Assembly: GCA_039029355.1 (NCBI GenBank)
Contig: JBCCGI010000002.1
Coordinates: 180,787 to 244,786, forward strand
Source: JBCCGI01 sp039029355
Lineage (GTDB): Bacteria; Planctomycetota; UBA1135; GCA-002686595
Length of the DNA: 64,000 nt
Direction: 5' to 3'
The notes beneath the pieces are model-generated. The model was not told where the DNA came from and did no database searches. It worked only from the letters and a program-made list of their open reading frames with translations. The position numbers and the translations under genes were made by a program. Position 1 is the stretch's first letter; each line of letters begins with the position of its first letter. Positions 37,856-46,984 of this stretch are shown in pieces.

Positions 37856-37868
37856 AGGAGCCACGCCG

Positions 37869-38891
37869 ATGGGACCCACGGGCCGATCGCGGATCGTCCA
37901 GATCCACCCGACTCGGCGCTGCAATCTGCGCTGTCGGCACTGCTATTCCTCGTCGGGTCCGGAGGAGCGTGACGCGCTTGACGCCGCGCTCCTCCGCGCA
38001 GCTCTCGACGACGCCGCGGAGCTCGGCTACGGCGTCATCAGCCTCTCGGGCGGAGAGCCGCTGATGTACCCCGGCCTCGTCGAGCTGCTCGACCACGGCA
38101 AGGAGAGAGGCTTCCTCAACACCTTCACGACCAACGGGATGCTCCTGACCGACGCGCGGCTGGACGAGCTGCGCGACCGCGTCGACCTGATGGCGGTCAG
38201 CCTCGACGGCATCCCGGACTCGCATGACGCGATCCGCGGACAGAAGGGCGCGTTTGACGCGATGCGCGCGCGCCTCGACGGGCTGCGCGCCTCCGGCATT
38301 CCCTTCGGCTTCCTGTTCACGCTGACGCAGGCGAACGTGCACGAGCTCGAGTGGGTCGCCGAGTTTGCACGAGAGCAGGGCGCGCGGCTGCTGCAGGTCC
38401 ACCCCCTTGAGGAGGAGGGCCGCGCGCGCGACGAGCTCGCCGGCTTCGCGCCCGACACGGTCGAGTCCGCGATGGCCCACCTCGAGACGCTGCGCATCCG
38501 CGGCGAAGTGGACGGGCAGCTCTCCGTCCAGCTCGACCTGGTCAACCAAAGCTCGCTGAAGGCCAACCCCGAGCTCGTCTACGCGGGCCGCGAGCCCGAC
38601 GCCGATGCGCCGCTCTCGGAGCGCATCAGCCCGCTCATCGTCGAGGCCAGCGGCGAGCTGGTCCCGCTCCAGTACGGCTTCGCGCGCGAGTACAGCCTCG
38701 GGAACCTGCACGAGGGGCGGCTGGCCGACCACGCGGAGCGCTGGATTCGCGACGTCGCCGGGGGGTTCGAAGAGCTGTGCCGCGCCGTCCACCGCGCGGC
38801 CCTCGCCGACACCGCTCCGCCCTACTTCAACTGGTTCGACATCATCGGCCGGGCTTCGCACGCCGCGGTCCGCGAGCGCCTAGCGGTCTAG
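37869..38891 (+). CDS. Radical SAM enzyme (no SPASM cysteine cluster)
   Basis: 340 residues from ATG 37869, preceded by GAGGAG. The SAM cluster is CNLRCRHC (Cys18, Cys22, Cys25, CxxxCxxC), and SGGEP (60-64) is the SAM-binding motif; a partial TIM barrel follows (ISLSGGEPLMYPGL, TNGMLL, MAVSLDGIPDSHDAIRG). The C-terminal third has a single cysteine, so the extra 4Fe-4S clusters of SPASM enzymes are missing. It resembles the PqqE/MoaA-like peptide- or cofactor-modifying branch in overall wording. With the 103-residue protein it forms a two-gene unit; the substrate is unknown. Confidence 0.9.
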   Translation: MGPTGRSRIVQIHPTRRCNLRCRHCYSSSGPEERDALDAALLRAALDDAAELGYGVISLSGGEPLMYPGLVELLDHGKERGFLNTFTTNGMLLTDARLDELRDRVDLMAVSLDGIPDSHDAIRGQKGAFDAMRARLDGLRASGIPFGFLFTLTQANVHELEWVAEFAREQGARLLQVHPLEEEGRARDELAGFAPDTVESAMAHLETLRIRGEVDGQLSVQLDLVNQSSLKANPELVYAGREPDADAPLSERISPLIVEASGELVPLQYGFAREYSLGNLHEGRLADHAERWIRDVAGGFEELCRAVHRAALADTAPPYFNWFDIIGRASHAAVRERLAV

Positions 38892-38944
38892 TCAGATTCT
38901 CGCGCCATAGCGGGGTACACGGCGTGTCCGCTACCATCTGTCGG

Positions 38945-39550
38945 GTGACAGAACGAGACAGCTCGGAGGTCGGGGAGCCGACCAGGCTGCTCGGCCGCAT
39001 TCGGTCGGGCGATCGGCAGGCGGAGGGCGAGCTGTTCGCGCTCCTCCAGCGCGAGCTCCGCGACGTGGCGGGGCGCATGATCCGTAAGGCGGGCCCGAAC
39101 TGCACGCTGCGCACCGGCGACCTGATTCAGGAGGTCTACCTGCGCCTGTTCGGCAAGCAGCCGCCGGAGCTCAACGACCGGCAGCACTTCCTGAGCGTGG
39201 CCGCGCAGGCGATGGGGTGGATCCTCCGCGACCGCGCGCGGCGCCGCATGGCCGCCAAGCGCGGCGGCGGCGAGATCGCGGCCGAGGTCGACCCGCTGCT
39301 CGCGGGCTACGACGAGCGGCCCGAGGAGATGGTCGCGCTGTGCGACTCGGTCGACGCACTGCGAGCGCTCGACGAGGACGCGGCCCGCGTGGTCGAGCTG
39401 CGCTTCTTCCTCGGCCTGACCTCGGGCGAGGTCGCGCAGGAGCTGGGCGTGTCGGAGCGCACGGCGCAGCGGCGCTGGGAGGCCGCGCGACGCTATCTCT
39501 GGCAGGACTGGCGCGGCGGCGACGGCGAGAGCCCCGCGGCCGGCGAATGA
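38945..39550 (+). CDS. ECF-like sigma factor coupled to Ser/Thr kinase
   Basis: 201 residues from GTG 38945 (a GTG at 38924 is an alternative). The sequence has region 2 (about 20-95, LFALLQRELRDVAGRMIRKAG, LRTGDLIQEVYLRLFGKQPPELNDRQHFLSVAAQAMGW) and region 4 (ARVVELRFFLGLTSGEVAQELGVSERTAQRRWEAARRYLWQDW). This wording is typical of the sigma subfamily that accompanies Ser/Thr kinases in Planctomycetota (TIGR02999-like). Its stop overlaps the kinase ATG (ATGA), so they are translated together and the sigma factor is presumably the kinase's target or partner. Confidence 0.92.
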   Translation: MTERDSSEVGEPTRLLGRIRSGDRQAEGELFALLQRELRDVAGRMIRKAGPNCTLRTGDLIQEVYLRLFGKQPPELNDRQHFLSVAAQAMGWILRDRARRRMAAKRGGGEIAAEVDPLLAGYDERPEEMVALCDSVDALRALDEDAARVVELRFFLGLTSGEVAQELGVSERTAQRRWEAARRYLWQDWRGGDGESPAAGE

Positions 39551-41913
39551 GCGTCGAGCGCGAGCGCGAGGTCCTGCGTCTGCTGAAGCACGCGCTGGAG
39601 CTGCCCGACGAGGAGCGCAGGGCATGGCTAGAGCGGGAGTGCGGCAACGACCGCGCGCTGGGCGCGCGCGTACTCGAGCTCCTGGGCTCGCGCCCCCCGT
39701 CCTCCTTCCTGCAGCCGCGCGAGCTGCCGCTCGGAGCGCCGACCGCGCACCTGCCGGACCCGCTGTCGGCGGGCGCGAAGCTCGGCGACTACGAGGTGCT
39801 CGAGCTCGTCGACCAGGGCGGCATGGGCGCGGTGTACGTCGCCCAACAGCTGGGCGTGCAGCGCCTGGTCGCGCTCAAGGTCGTGCAGGCACACCTGCTC
39901 GACGACGCCGCGCTGCGTCGCTTCCGCGACGAGGCCGAGATCCTCGGCAGGTTGGAGCACCCGGGCATCGTCCGCATCTACGACGCGGGTGAGTGCCTCC
40001 AGGCCGAGCGTACGGTGCCGTTCCTGGCCATGGAGTACGTGCGCGGCGGCGTTCCCATCACGCGCCATGCCGAGGCGCGCGGCCTGGACGTTCGCGCGCG
40101 GGTGCAGCTGTTCGTCCGGGTCTGCGAGGCGCTCGCCTACGCCCACGCGAACGGCGTGGTCCACCGCGACCTCAAGCCGTCGAACCTGCTCGTCGGCGAG
40201 GACGGCGTCCCGAAGGTGATCGACTTCGGTATCGGCGCGATCAACGAGCTCGACCGCACGCGCCTGACGGGAACCGGCTTCGCCCTCGGCACGCCGCTCT
40301 ACATGGCGCCCGAGCGCGTGCTGTCGGGGGAGGACGGGCGCGAGCCCGCGAGCGACGTCTACTCGCTCGGCGTCGTGCTGTACGAGCTGCTCGCCGGCGA
40401 GCGCCCCTTCGACTGGCCGACGCCCCACCAGGCGCTGCGCTCGCTGAGCACGATCCCCGAGCGCCCCAGCCGGCGCGTGCGCGGCGTGCCGGCGCAGCTC
40501 GACTGGGTGGTGCTGCGCGCGATGGCGTTCGAGCCGGGCCGTCGCCACCCGTCGGTCGCCGCGCTGGCGGAGAGCCTCTCGCGCTTCCTCGCCGACCAGC
40601 CCATCGGCGACGCGCCCCCGTCGCTGACTTACCGCGCGCGCTGTTTCGTGCGCCGCCATCGGACGCGGCTGCAGGTCGGGACGCTGCTCGCGATCACCTT
40701 GGCACTCGCGCTGGGGTTCGCGCTGTACCGCTCGTGGACGCGGGACGAGCTCGAGGCCGTGCGGACCGAGGAGGAGCTGCGCGACCTGCTCGAGGAGCGC
40801 GCGGCGCTGCACCCTGCCTCAGGCCGAGAGGCCCAGCTGCGGCGCTGGGCGGAGCGCGCGTCCGAGCTGACGTCGCGCGCCGAAGGCCTGCGCCGAGCCG
40901 CGGCCCAGGCTCCAAGCGCCGAGGCCGCCGACCTCGAGCGGCTAATCGACGAGCTCCTGCTGCTCGACGCCTGGCGCCGCCGTAGCGAGGAGGGCTGGAG
41001 CGATTGGACGTCGGCCTTCGGCGAGCGCAGCACCGATGCGCCCGAGGCCGCGGCGCGCTGGGCGGAGTTCCAGCGCTCGGTCGAGGAGGGCGAGTGCCCC
41101 ACATACGCGGGGCTCGCGATCGCACCGCAGGCGGGGCTCGTGCCGCTGCGCCGAAACCCCAGCAGCGAGCTGTGGGAGTTCGCGTTCCTGCCTTCCGGAG
41201 ACGCGCCACAGGGCGCGCGGCGCACGGAGGACGCGATCGTCTTCGTCCTGCTCCCCCCAGGCAGCGTCACCGTCGGCGCCTCGGCCGACTCCACGCAGGC
41301 GCGCGATCTGGAGATGCCGCGCAACGAGGTCGCGATCGGCAGGCCCTTCTTCTGCTCGAAGTACGAGCTGACCGACGCGCAGTGGGAGCGCATGGCCGGC
41401 TATCGGCCGAGCGGCGGGACGATGCTGCCTCCGTCGGTCGCGAGCCTGAAGCGCGAAGAGGTGCGCGTCGTCCTCGCCGCCTTCGGGCTGGACCTGCCGA
41501 CGGAGGCGCAGTGGGAGTACGCGGCGCGCGCGGGCTCCGAGCTCGAGCAGCCGGTCTCCGACGAGCGGCCCCGCGATGCGGGCGTCGCGAATGACCCCCA
41601 CGAGGTCAAGCGGGTCAGCCTTGCAAGCGACGGTGCGCCCAACGCATTCGGCCTGCACGATTTGCTCGGCGGCCTCGGCGAGTGGTGCCGCGAGGAGTTC
41701 CTGGTGGCCTACGGGGCGACCGAGAGCCTCGATCCCAACGACGGCTATCGGGGCGGCCCCGCCGCGGGCGGCGACGACTTTTGGTCCATCCGCGGCTATG
41801 TCGTGGGCGTGCCGAGCCTGCACGTCGCGACGTACCAGCGCTCGGCCGCCGACGCACGCGACCGCCGCGATCCGATCACCGGCGTGCGGCCGATCCGCGT
41901 CGTCGAGCCCTAG
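39547..41913 (+). CDS. Ser/Thr protein kinase with C-terminal SUMF1-like domain
   Basis: 788 residues from ATG 39547. A helical N-terminus (1-75) precedes the kinase domain (about 80-345): G-loop DQGGMGAVYVAQQ, Lys111 (ALKVV), HRDLKPSN with Asp208, DFG with Asp226, and APE in YMAPERVL. A membrane span lies at about 377-394 (VGTLLAITLALALGFALY), then a coiled region (about 395-480), and a C-terminal formylglycine-generating-enzyme-like domain (about 560-788): MPRNEVAIGRPFFCSKYELTDAQWERM, PTEAQWEYAARAG, NAFGLHDLLGGLGEWC. The catalytic Cys pair of true FGE is not apparent, so this domain likely binds rather than oxidises. It transmits an external signal to the co-encoded sigma factor. Confidence 0.93.
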   Translation: MSVEREREVLRLLKHALELPDEERRAWLERECGNDRALGARVLELLGSRPPSSFLQPRELPLGAPTAHLPDPLSAGAKLGDYEVLELVDQGGMGAVYVAQQLGVQRLVALKVVQAHLLDDAALRRFRDEAEILGRLEHPGIVRIYDAGECLQAERTVPFLAMEYVRGGVPITRHAEARGLDVRARVQLFVRVCEALAYAHANGVVHRDLKPSNLLVGEDGVPKVIDFGIGAINELDRTRLTGTGFALGTPLYMAPERVLSGEDGREPASDVYSLGVVLYELLAGERPFDWPTPHQALRSLSTIPERPSRRVRGVPAQLDWVVLRAMAFEPGRRHPSVAALAESLSRFLADQPIGDAPPSLTYRARCFVRRHRTRLQVGTLLAITLALALGFALYRSWTRDELEAVRTEEELRDLLEERAALHPASGREAQLRRWAERASELTSRAEGLRRAAAQAPSAEAADLERLIDELLLLDAWRRRSEEGWSDWTSAFGERSTDAPEAAARWAEFQRSVEEGECPTYAGLAIAPQAGLVPLRRNPSSELWEFAFLPSGDAPQGARRTEDAIVFVLLPPGSVTVGASADSTQARDLEMPRNEVAIGRPFFCSKYELTDAQWERMAGYRPSGGTMLPPSVASLKREEVRVVLAAFGLDLPTEAQWEYAARAGSELEQPVSDERPRDAGVANDPHEVKRVSLASDGAPNAFGLHDLLGGLGEWCREEFLVAYGATESLDPNDGYRGGPAAGGDDFWSIRGYVVGVPSLHVATYQRSAADARDRRDPITGVRPIRVVEP

Positions 41914-42075
41914 CGGACAGCGAGCCCCCGCCCGCCCCGCCGTCGGGCCGAACGCGACGGCCGCCGCGCGAGTCGAGGCGCATGGAGATCCCTCCCTGCG
42001 CCTCCCACCCTAATCCATGCACGACGTACGTCGGTTGCGCTCCGGTCCGCCAGGAGCGAGCGGGGGCTGCGTTCG

Positions 42076-43674
42076 TCAGATGTCCGCCAGAATGGTGGTG
42101 ATCGAGCCGGCTACCGGCTGGCCCGGAGACAGCTCGGCGGGCCGGAAGAGGCGCATGGTCACAAACGGCATGGGGTCGGGCTGCGGGCCGCCGAAGTCGT
42201 CCACGATGACGAAGCAGTCGGCCGACGGCGTGATCGGCGGCGGGACGTTGCCGCCCGCCTCATAGCCGCCGTTGAAGATGAGCCCGTTCGCGTAGGGCGA
42301 GCCGCCGCCGCCGGCGAGGCCCATCATGCCGTAGCCGCCGCCGCCGCCGTAGACGTTGGGGCGCACGCACACGATGCAGCCGTCGATCCAGACGCCGGTG
42401 ATGCCGCTCGACGGCATGTAGCTCAGGGTCGACGAGCCGGGCGTCGGCTCGATGCCGTGCACCTCGAGCGAGGGCCGCACCTGCATCAACCCAAAGTCGA
42501 AGGTACAGCCGCCGGCAAAGAACACGCCGCCGGTCGTGGTCTCGCTCTGCGCATGGAACGCAACCGGCTCGGGCAGCGGGTCCATCGCGGTCAGCGCGCC
42601 GGTCGTCTCGTCGAAGAACAGGCACTGGTCCGTCGTGCGACGCATGGGCCGCGTATCGGCGAGGCCGCCGGTGAGCAGCACGCCGCGGCCGAAGGGGCTC
42701 GCGCGGTGCCCGGTGATCGGCGCCGGAAGGTCGGGTCCGGAGATCCAAGCCTCGCCGACCGGGTCGAAGAGCTCGGTCGTGCCGGACAGGGACCCCAGAA
42801 TGCTCTCGGGAAAGCCGATGGGATGCGCGGAGTCGTAGGCCTCCGAGCCGCCGGTGACGAGCACCCGCCCATCGCCGAGCCGCGTCGCCGTGTGCAGCAC
42901 GCGTGGCGCGGCCATCGAGGCTGACACGGTGGCCCTTGCGGTCTGCGGATTGAACAGAACGCTGTCGGAGAGAGCGTCGCCCCCGTCTCCCACGCCTCCT
43001 ACGAGCAGCACCCGCCCATCGTCGAGGAGCGTCGCGCTGTGCCGCGCACGCGCCGCGGGCAGGCTCCCGCTCGCGGTATAGCTCTCCACCTGCGGATCGA
43101 ACACGAACCAGTCCGCGGTCGCTTCGTGGCGGTCGTCGAAGCCGCCCGCCAGCAAGACGCGCCCGTCTGCCATCTTCGTCATCGTGCGGCCGGGCCGGAC
43201 GCCGACGTTGGGCCCGGCGACGCCGTAGGTATCCCCCGGCGCCGCGACGGTGAAGCGAATCTCGTTGCTGCTGTGCGTCGTGAAGCCGCGCTCCTCGAAG
43301 AAGAAGGCGCGCCACGGGCGCCCGCGCAGCTCGGGCTCGAGCAGGCGCAGCGACTCGGTTGCGCTGCCCGACGGATCGAGCTTGCCGCGCACCGCCATCA
43401 TCCCGGTGAGGTCGGGGGCATCCGCCGGGGCCCCGGCCGCAAAGCTGGGCCCGTCCGCCGCAGCGGGCGTCCGCGCGGGCACGAAGAGGGTGAAGCCCGC
43501 GCCCGCCTGACCCTGGAGCGTGAGCTCGACCGAGTGGCCGAGGAGGCCGCCGGACCAGGAGAGGTGCGGTTCGGGAACGGAGGAGCGCTCCTGCGGGAGC
43601 GCGGCGTTCGGGCGTGTGGCCGACGCGGCGAGCGCGAGGCCGAGAGCGCCCAGGAGAGCGGTCGTGTTCGTCAT
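42076..43674 (-). CDS. Secreted kelch-repeat protein
   Basis: 532 residues from ATG 43674, with GGAAA before it. Signal peptide (about 1-25). Repeats with the kelch pattern: MADGRVLLAGGFDDRHEAT, LDDGRVLLVGGVGDGGD, GDGRVLVTGGSEA, GRGVLLTGGLAD and GGVFFAGGC, each followed by a line like DPQVESYTASGSL. A Gly-rich insert (GGGGGYGMMGLAGGGG) lies near residue 470. Kelch propellers bind proteins or sugars; the ligand is unknown. It is flanked by convergent and co-directional genes with gaps of about 160 and 120 bases. Confidence 0.88.
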   Translation of the reverse strand: MTNTTALLGALGLALAASATRPNAALPQERSSVPEPHLSWSGGLLGHSVELTLQGQAGAGFTLFVPARTPAAADGPSFAAGAPADAPDLTGMMAVRGKLDPSGSATESLRLLEPELRGRPWRAFFFEERGFTTHSSNEIRFTVAAPGDTYGVAGPNVGVRPGRTMTKMADGRVLLAGGFDDRHEATADWFVFDPQVESYTASGSLPAARARHSATLLDDGRVLLVGGVGDGGDALSDSVLFNPQTARATVSASMAAPRVLHTATRLGDGRVLVTGGSEAYDSAHPIGFPESILGSLSGTTELFDPVGEAWISGPDLPAPITGHRASPFGRGVLLTGGLADTRPMRRTTDQCLFFDETTGALTAMDPLPEPVAFHAQSETTTGGVFFAGGCTFDFGLMQVRPSLEVHGIEPTPGSSTLSYMPSSGITGVWIDGCIVCVRPNVYGGGGGYGMMGLAGGGGSPYANGLIFNGGYEAGGNVPPPITPSADCFVIVDDFGGPQPDPMPFVTMRLFRPAELSPGQPVAGSITTILADI

Positions 43675-43796
43675 GCGGATTTCCGGGAGGGTGAGAAAGG
43701 ACACGGGTAACTCGCAATCGCGGCCCGGTCGCGACACGGCATTGTGCGGGAATCGCGAGAATCGCGCTGGGCGCAGCCGGCGGGGCGCTGGGCGCC

Positions 43797-44090
43797 TCAA
43801 CCGTCGTCGATGCCGGCGAGGAGCTCGTCGAAGAGGCCGTCGCAGGCCACGAGCTCCTCCTTGCGCGCCTTCGGCAGCCGCTTGATGAGGCTCTCCACGC
43901 GCAGCGCGAGGCCACGCTCGCCGACGGGGCGCTGGTAGACCAGCTCCAGCGGGCCGCGTCCGCGCAGCGCCTTGGCGCCGCGCCCCTCGCCGTGCTCCTC
44001 GAAGCGCCGCGCGACGTCGGTGGCGATCCCGGTGTACAGCGCGCCGTTGCGGCAGCGCACCAGGTAGACGTGCCAGTCGGAGGCGCTCAT
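43797..44090 (-). CDS. GIY-YIG domain protein (UPF0213/YhbQ-like)
   Basis: 97 residues from ATG 44090 (the frame is open 12 codons upstream, with no better start). The whole protein is one GIY-YIG domain: WHVYLVRCRNGALYTGIATDVARRFEEHGEGRGAK, LVYQRPVGERGLALRVESLIKRLPKARKEEL, with Tyr, Arg and Glu positions of the nuclease core. Stand-alone members such as YhbQ have weak or unproved nuclease activity. Length matches the family. Confidence 0.93.
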   Translation of the reverse strand: MSASDWHVYLVRCRNGALYTGIATDVARRFEEHGEGRGAKALRGRGPLELVYQRPVGERGLALRVESLIKRLPKARKEELVACDGLFDELLAGIDDG

Positions 44091-44139
44091 CCCGCCGATG
44101 CCACCGCGCGCGGCGGACGGAGTCAAGGCGCGGAGTGGC

Positions 44140-46089
44140 TCAGGCGTCGTCGCCGCCCCGCTCCAGCTCGTCGCGCAGGTCTTCGGGCACGACGAAGAGG
44201 CTCGCGTCGGGCGCCTCTAGCTCGGACTCGGCGAAGCGCCAGCGCCACTCCTCGCCGGTGTCCGGGTGGAAGACCGTGCGGTGGAACGGTAGGCGCAGCC
44301 CCTCGACCTCGCGCCAGTCGCCAAAGACGACGGTCGCCTCCTTCGGGCTGGTGCGCCCGGCGAGGAAGCCGGTCTTCGCGTCGAAGTAGACCGAGCGGAC
44401 GAGCTCCGGCGCGAGCGTCACGTCGACGCGGTAGCAGTCGACACCGCGGAAGGACTCGCGCGCCACCGTGCGGGACGAGGCGGGATCGAGCGGCTCGAAG
44501 GGACCGCGGTAGCCGTGCGTACGCACCAGCTCGTCGAGCTCGAGCTCGTCGACCAGCTTGTTGCCGCGGAACGGGTTGACCTCCCACGCGTGCTCGCCAT
44601 CGAAGAAGCGCTCGATCGCACCGCCGAAGCCGGGCGGCAGGTCGTAGCGGACGTGCCAGAGCCCGTCGGCGCCCGTCTCCCACATCGCCGCGACGTCGGC
44701 GAGCCCGAGCGAGTCGTTGTGCAGCCGGCCGCGCAGGCGGACGCCTCCCGGGCTCCGCTCCTTCAATCCCGTCGCGGCGAGGTGCCGCCGCACGAGCTCG
44801 GTCGGAGTCGGCAACGGCCCGTCCGCGGAGGCCTCGCCGGCCGCCAGCGCTCCACCGCTTCCGGCCGAGCGGTGGTCGAGGCACACCAGCTCGCCCTCGC
44901 TTCCACGCATGTAGACGCGGCCGTTCGCCAGGATCGGCGCGGTCCAGAACACGCCGCCCTCGACCACCTTGCGGCGTGACAGCTCGCGGTACTCCTCGGG
45001 AGAGGCATCCGCCACGACCAGCTCGCCGCGCGAGGTGGTCAGCAGCAGCCGTCCGCCGGCGATCGACAGCGAGCCGTGCCCGAGGCCGCGCTTGCGCCAG
45101 AGCTCGTTGCCCTCCAGGTCGAGGCACTTGAGCATCGACTCGTCGAAGCCGTAGAGGTGCTCCTCGAACAGCGTCGAGCCCGCCATCTTGTTGCGCATCT
45201 TGAGGTTGCGCCACACCTCGACCGGCTCCTCGCCGCTGAAGTCCACCAGCGCGATGCCCTGCTGGTAGGCGCTGGAGATGAGCACCGTCGGGCCGATCAC
45301 GATCGGCGTCGCGCCCTCGACGTTCCGCGGCGTCTTGCGGAAGGTGTAGGTGTGCACGTGCTCGCCGCTGGAGGCGTCGACCAGCACCAAGCCCTTGCCG
45401 CCGAACACCGCCAGACACGCGCGCTCGCCGATCTGGACCGTCGCGACGGTCGAGTAGTTCGCGTCGTACGTATCCGAGATCCAAGCCGTCTCGCCGGTCG
45501 CCCGCGCAAGCGCCACGGTCTGGCTCGCGTTCAGCACGATCCAGTCGCCCAGCACGAAGGGCGAGCTGGCGAAGCCGTAGCGGCCCGGCTCGACGCCGTG
45601 GCGCTCGACCAGGTCGACGCTCCAAAGGAGCTCGCCTTCCTCGGCCGAATAGGCCCGCACCTCGCCGCCGCGCGTCGGGAGATAGAGCACGCCGTCGTAG
45701 ACGGTCGGCGTACTGAGCGCGCCTCCCGCGTGTTCGTTGTCGTACGCGTCGGTCGGGTAGCTGTGCGACCAGAGCTCCTTCCCGGTCGCCGCGTCGAGAC
45801 AGAGGACCCGATCCACGCCTTGGCGCGGGGTAGCCTCGTCCTCGTGGTAGCCGGCGACGAACAGCCGACCGCGCCAGATGACCGGTCCGGAGTACCCGCG
45901 CCCGGCGTCGGCGCGCCACAACGCGGCTTCTTCGCCCACGGGGCTCCAGGCCGTCTCGTTCGAGACGTTGTCACCGCTCGGACCGCGCCACTGCGGCCAG
46001 TCGTCGGCGGCGGACGGAACGGCGAGGAACGGAAGGAGCAGCGCAAGCGGGAGCGATGCGCGGACGACAGGCAGCAGGTGGAAACGCAC
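44140..46089 (-). CDS. Secreted PQQ-type beta-propeller protein with C-terminal lipoprotein-carrier-like domain
   Basis: 649 residues from GTG 46089, chosen because GGAGG lies five bases before it; a signal peptide (LPLALLLPFLAVPSAADD) follows at once. The first 400 residues are propeller blades of the PQQ dehydrogenase/BamB kind (CLDAATGKELW, AYSAEEGELLWSVDL, VVDASSGEHVHTY, CLDLEGNELWRK). From about residue 430 (PTPTELVRRHLAATGLKE, GADGLWHVRYDLPPG) a second domain resembles outer-membrane lipoprotein carrier-type folds. Function unknown; the domain fusion suggests a periplasmic lipid- or protein-handling role, which is inference. Confidence 0.85.
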   Translation of the reverse strand: MRFHLLPVVRASLPLALLLPFLAVPSAADDWPQWRGPSGDNVSNETAWSPVGEEAALWRADAGRGYSGPVIWRGRLFVAGYHEDEATPRQGVDRVLCLDAATGKELWSHSYPTDAYDNEHAGGALSTPTVYDGVLYLPTRGGEVRAYSAEEGELLWSVDLVERHGVEPGRYGFASSPFVLGDWIVLNASQTVALARATGETAWISDTYDANYSTVATVQIGERACLAVFGGKGLVLVDASSGEHVHTYTFRKTPRNVEGATPIVIGPTVLISSAYQQGIALVDFSGEEPVEVWRNLKMRNKMAGSTLFEEHLYGFDESMLKCLDLEGNELWRKRGLGHGSLSIAGGRLLLTTSRGELVVADASPEEYRELSRRKVVEGGVFWTAPILANGRVYMRGSEGELVCLDHRSAGSGGALAAGEASADGPLPTPTELVRRHLAATGLKERSPGGVRLRGRLHNDSLGLADVAAMWETGADGLWHVRYDLPPGFGGAIERFFDGEHAWEVNPFRGNKLVDELELDELVRTHGYRGPFEPLDPASSRTVARESFRGVDCYRVDVTLAPELVRSVYFDAKTGFLAGRTSPKEATVVFGDWREVEGLRLPFHRTVFHPDTGEEWRWRFAESELEAPDASLFVVPEDLRDELERGGDDA

Positions 46090-46180
46090 GGTGCCTCCGG
46101 GGGGGTAACGGAGCGGGGGGAGCACGAGTCTAGCGCCAACGCTCCGCGCCCCGGGCAGAAGACACAAGCCGAACCGGCCG

Positions 46181-46984
46181 CTAGCGCGCTCGATTCAAAA
46201 GCCAGGCGGAAACGAGCTCGAAGAACTCCCCGGCCACGTGCCGCTCCGTCCAGGGGTAGTGCCCGCAGCGGCTCCACTCGCGGTATTCGAGCTGCCGCAG
46301 ATGGGGCGCGAGGCTCGCGCGCACGAGCTCGCCCGGGTGTGGATCGTCGGCGCCGTGGAGCATCAGCACCGGGCTGGCGATCGCCGTGAAGGCCGCGGGA
46401 TAGGTGCCTTCCTCTTGCAGGCGCAGCATGTCGGCCCAGGTCTCGCGGTGCCCGCGCGCGTCGTAGCGCACGACCTCGTCCGGCTGTGGCTCGGCGTCGT
46501 AGGAGTAGGCGGGCAACACGGTGTGCGCAAGCTCGGCGAGCGTGTCGTCGTCCAGCTCGCCCGCCTCCCCCAGCGAGCTCAGCATGCGGCGTGCGTCGTC
46601 GTCGAGGCGTTCGTCGAGGCGCCGCCTCATCTCGGCGCGCGCCGCGATGTCGAACGTACCGCAGCCGACCAGCACCAGCGGTCCGGCGGCACGCGGGTGC
46701 TCGGCGGCGTAAGCGAGCGCGAGCATCGCCCCCCAGGAAGAGCCGAGGAGCGCGGGTGGCGCAGCGTCCGGCAGCTCGCCGATCAGCGCCCGCAGGTCGT
46801 CGACGTGGCGCGCGACCGTCAGCGGCTCGTCGCCGCAGGTGCGCTGGAAGGGCTCCACCACGCGAAAGCGGCCGGACAGGCCGCGCCCGACCGGCGCCAT
46901 GTGCCCCGGTGCGCCGGGTCCGCCGTGCAGCAGGACGACGGTCGGGCCCGCGTCTCCGTAGCGGCGCGCCGTCAGGCTAGCCAA
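46181..46984 (-). CDS. Alpha/beta hydrolase, proline-iminopeptidase-like
   Basis: 267 residues if the TTG at 46984 is used; this start overlaps the upstream gene by eight bases. Motifs: VVLLHGGPGAPGHM (oxyanion HGGPG), GSSWGAML (nucleophile Ser in GxSxG), LMLHGADDPHPGE (Asp) and RCGHYPWTE (His). The HGGPG start and general layout match proline iminopeptidases and related hydrolases. The substrate is unknown. It is the last gene of the minus-strand operon headed by the UGA-containing ArsC-like gene. Confidence 0.88.
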   Translation of the reverse strand: MASLTARRYGDAGPTVVLLHGGPGAPGHMAPVGRGLSGRFRVVEPFQRTCGDEPLTVARHVDDLRALIGELPDAAPPALLGSSWGAMLALAYAAEHPRAAGPLVLVGCGTFDIAARAEMRRRLDERLDDDARRMLSSLGEAGELDDDTLAELAHTVLPAYSYDAEPQPDEVVRYDARGHRETWADMLRLQEEGTYPAAFTAIASPVLMLHGADDPHPGELVRASLAPHLRQLEYREWSRCGHYPWTERHVAGEFFELVSAWLLNRAR

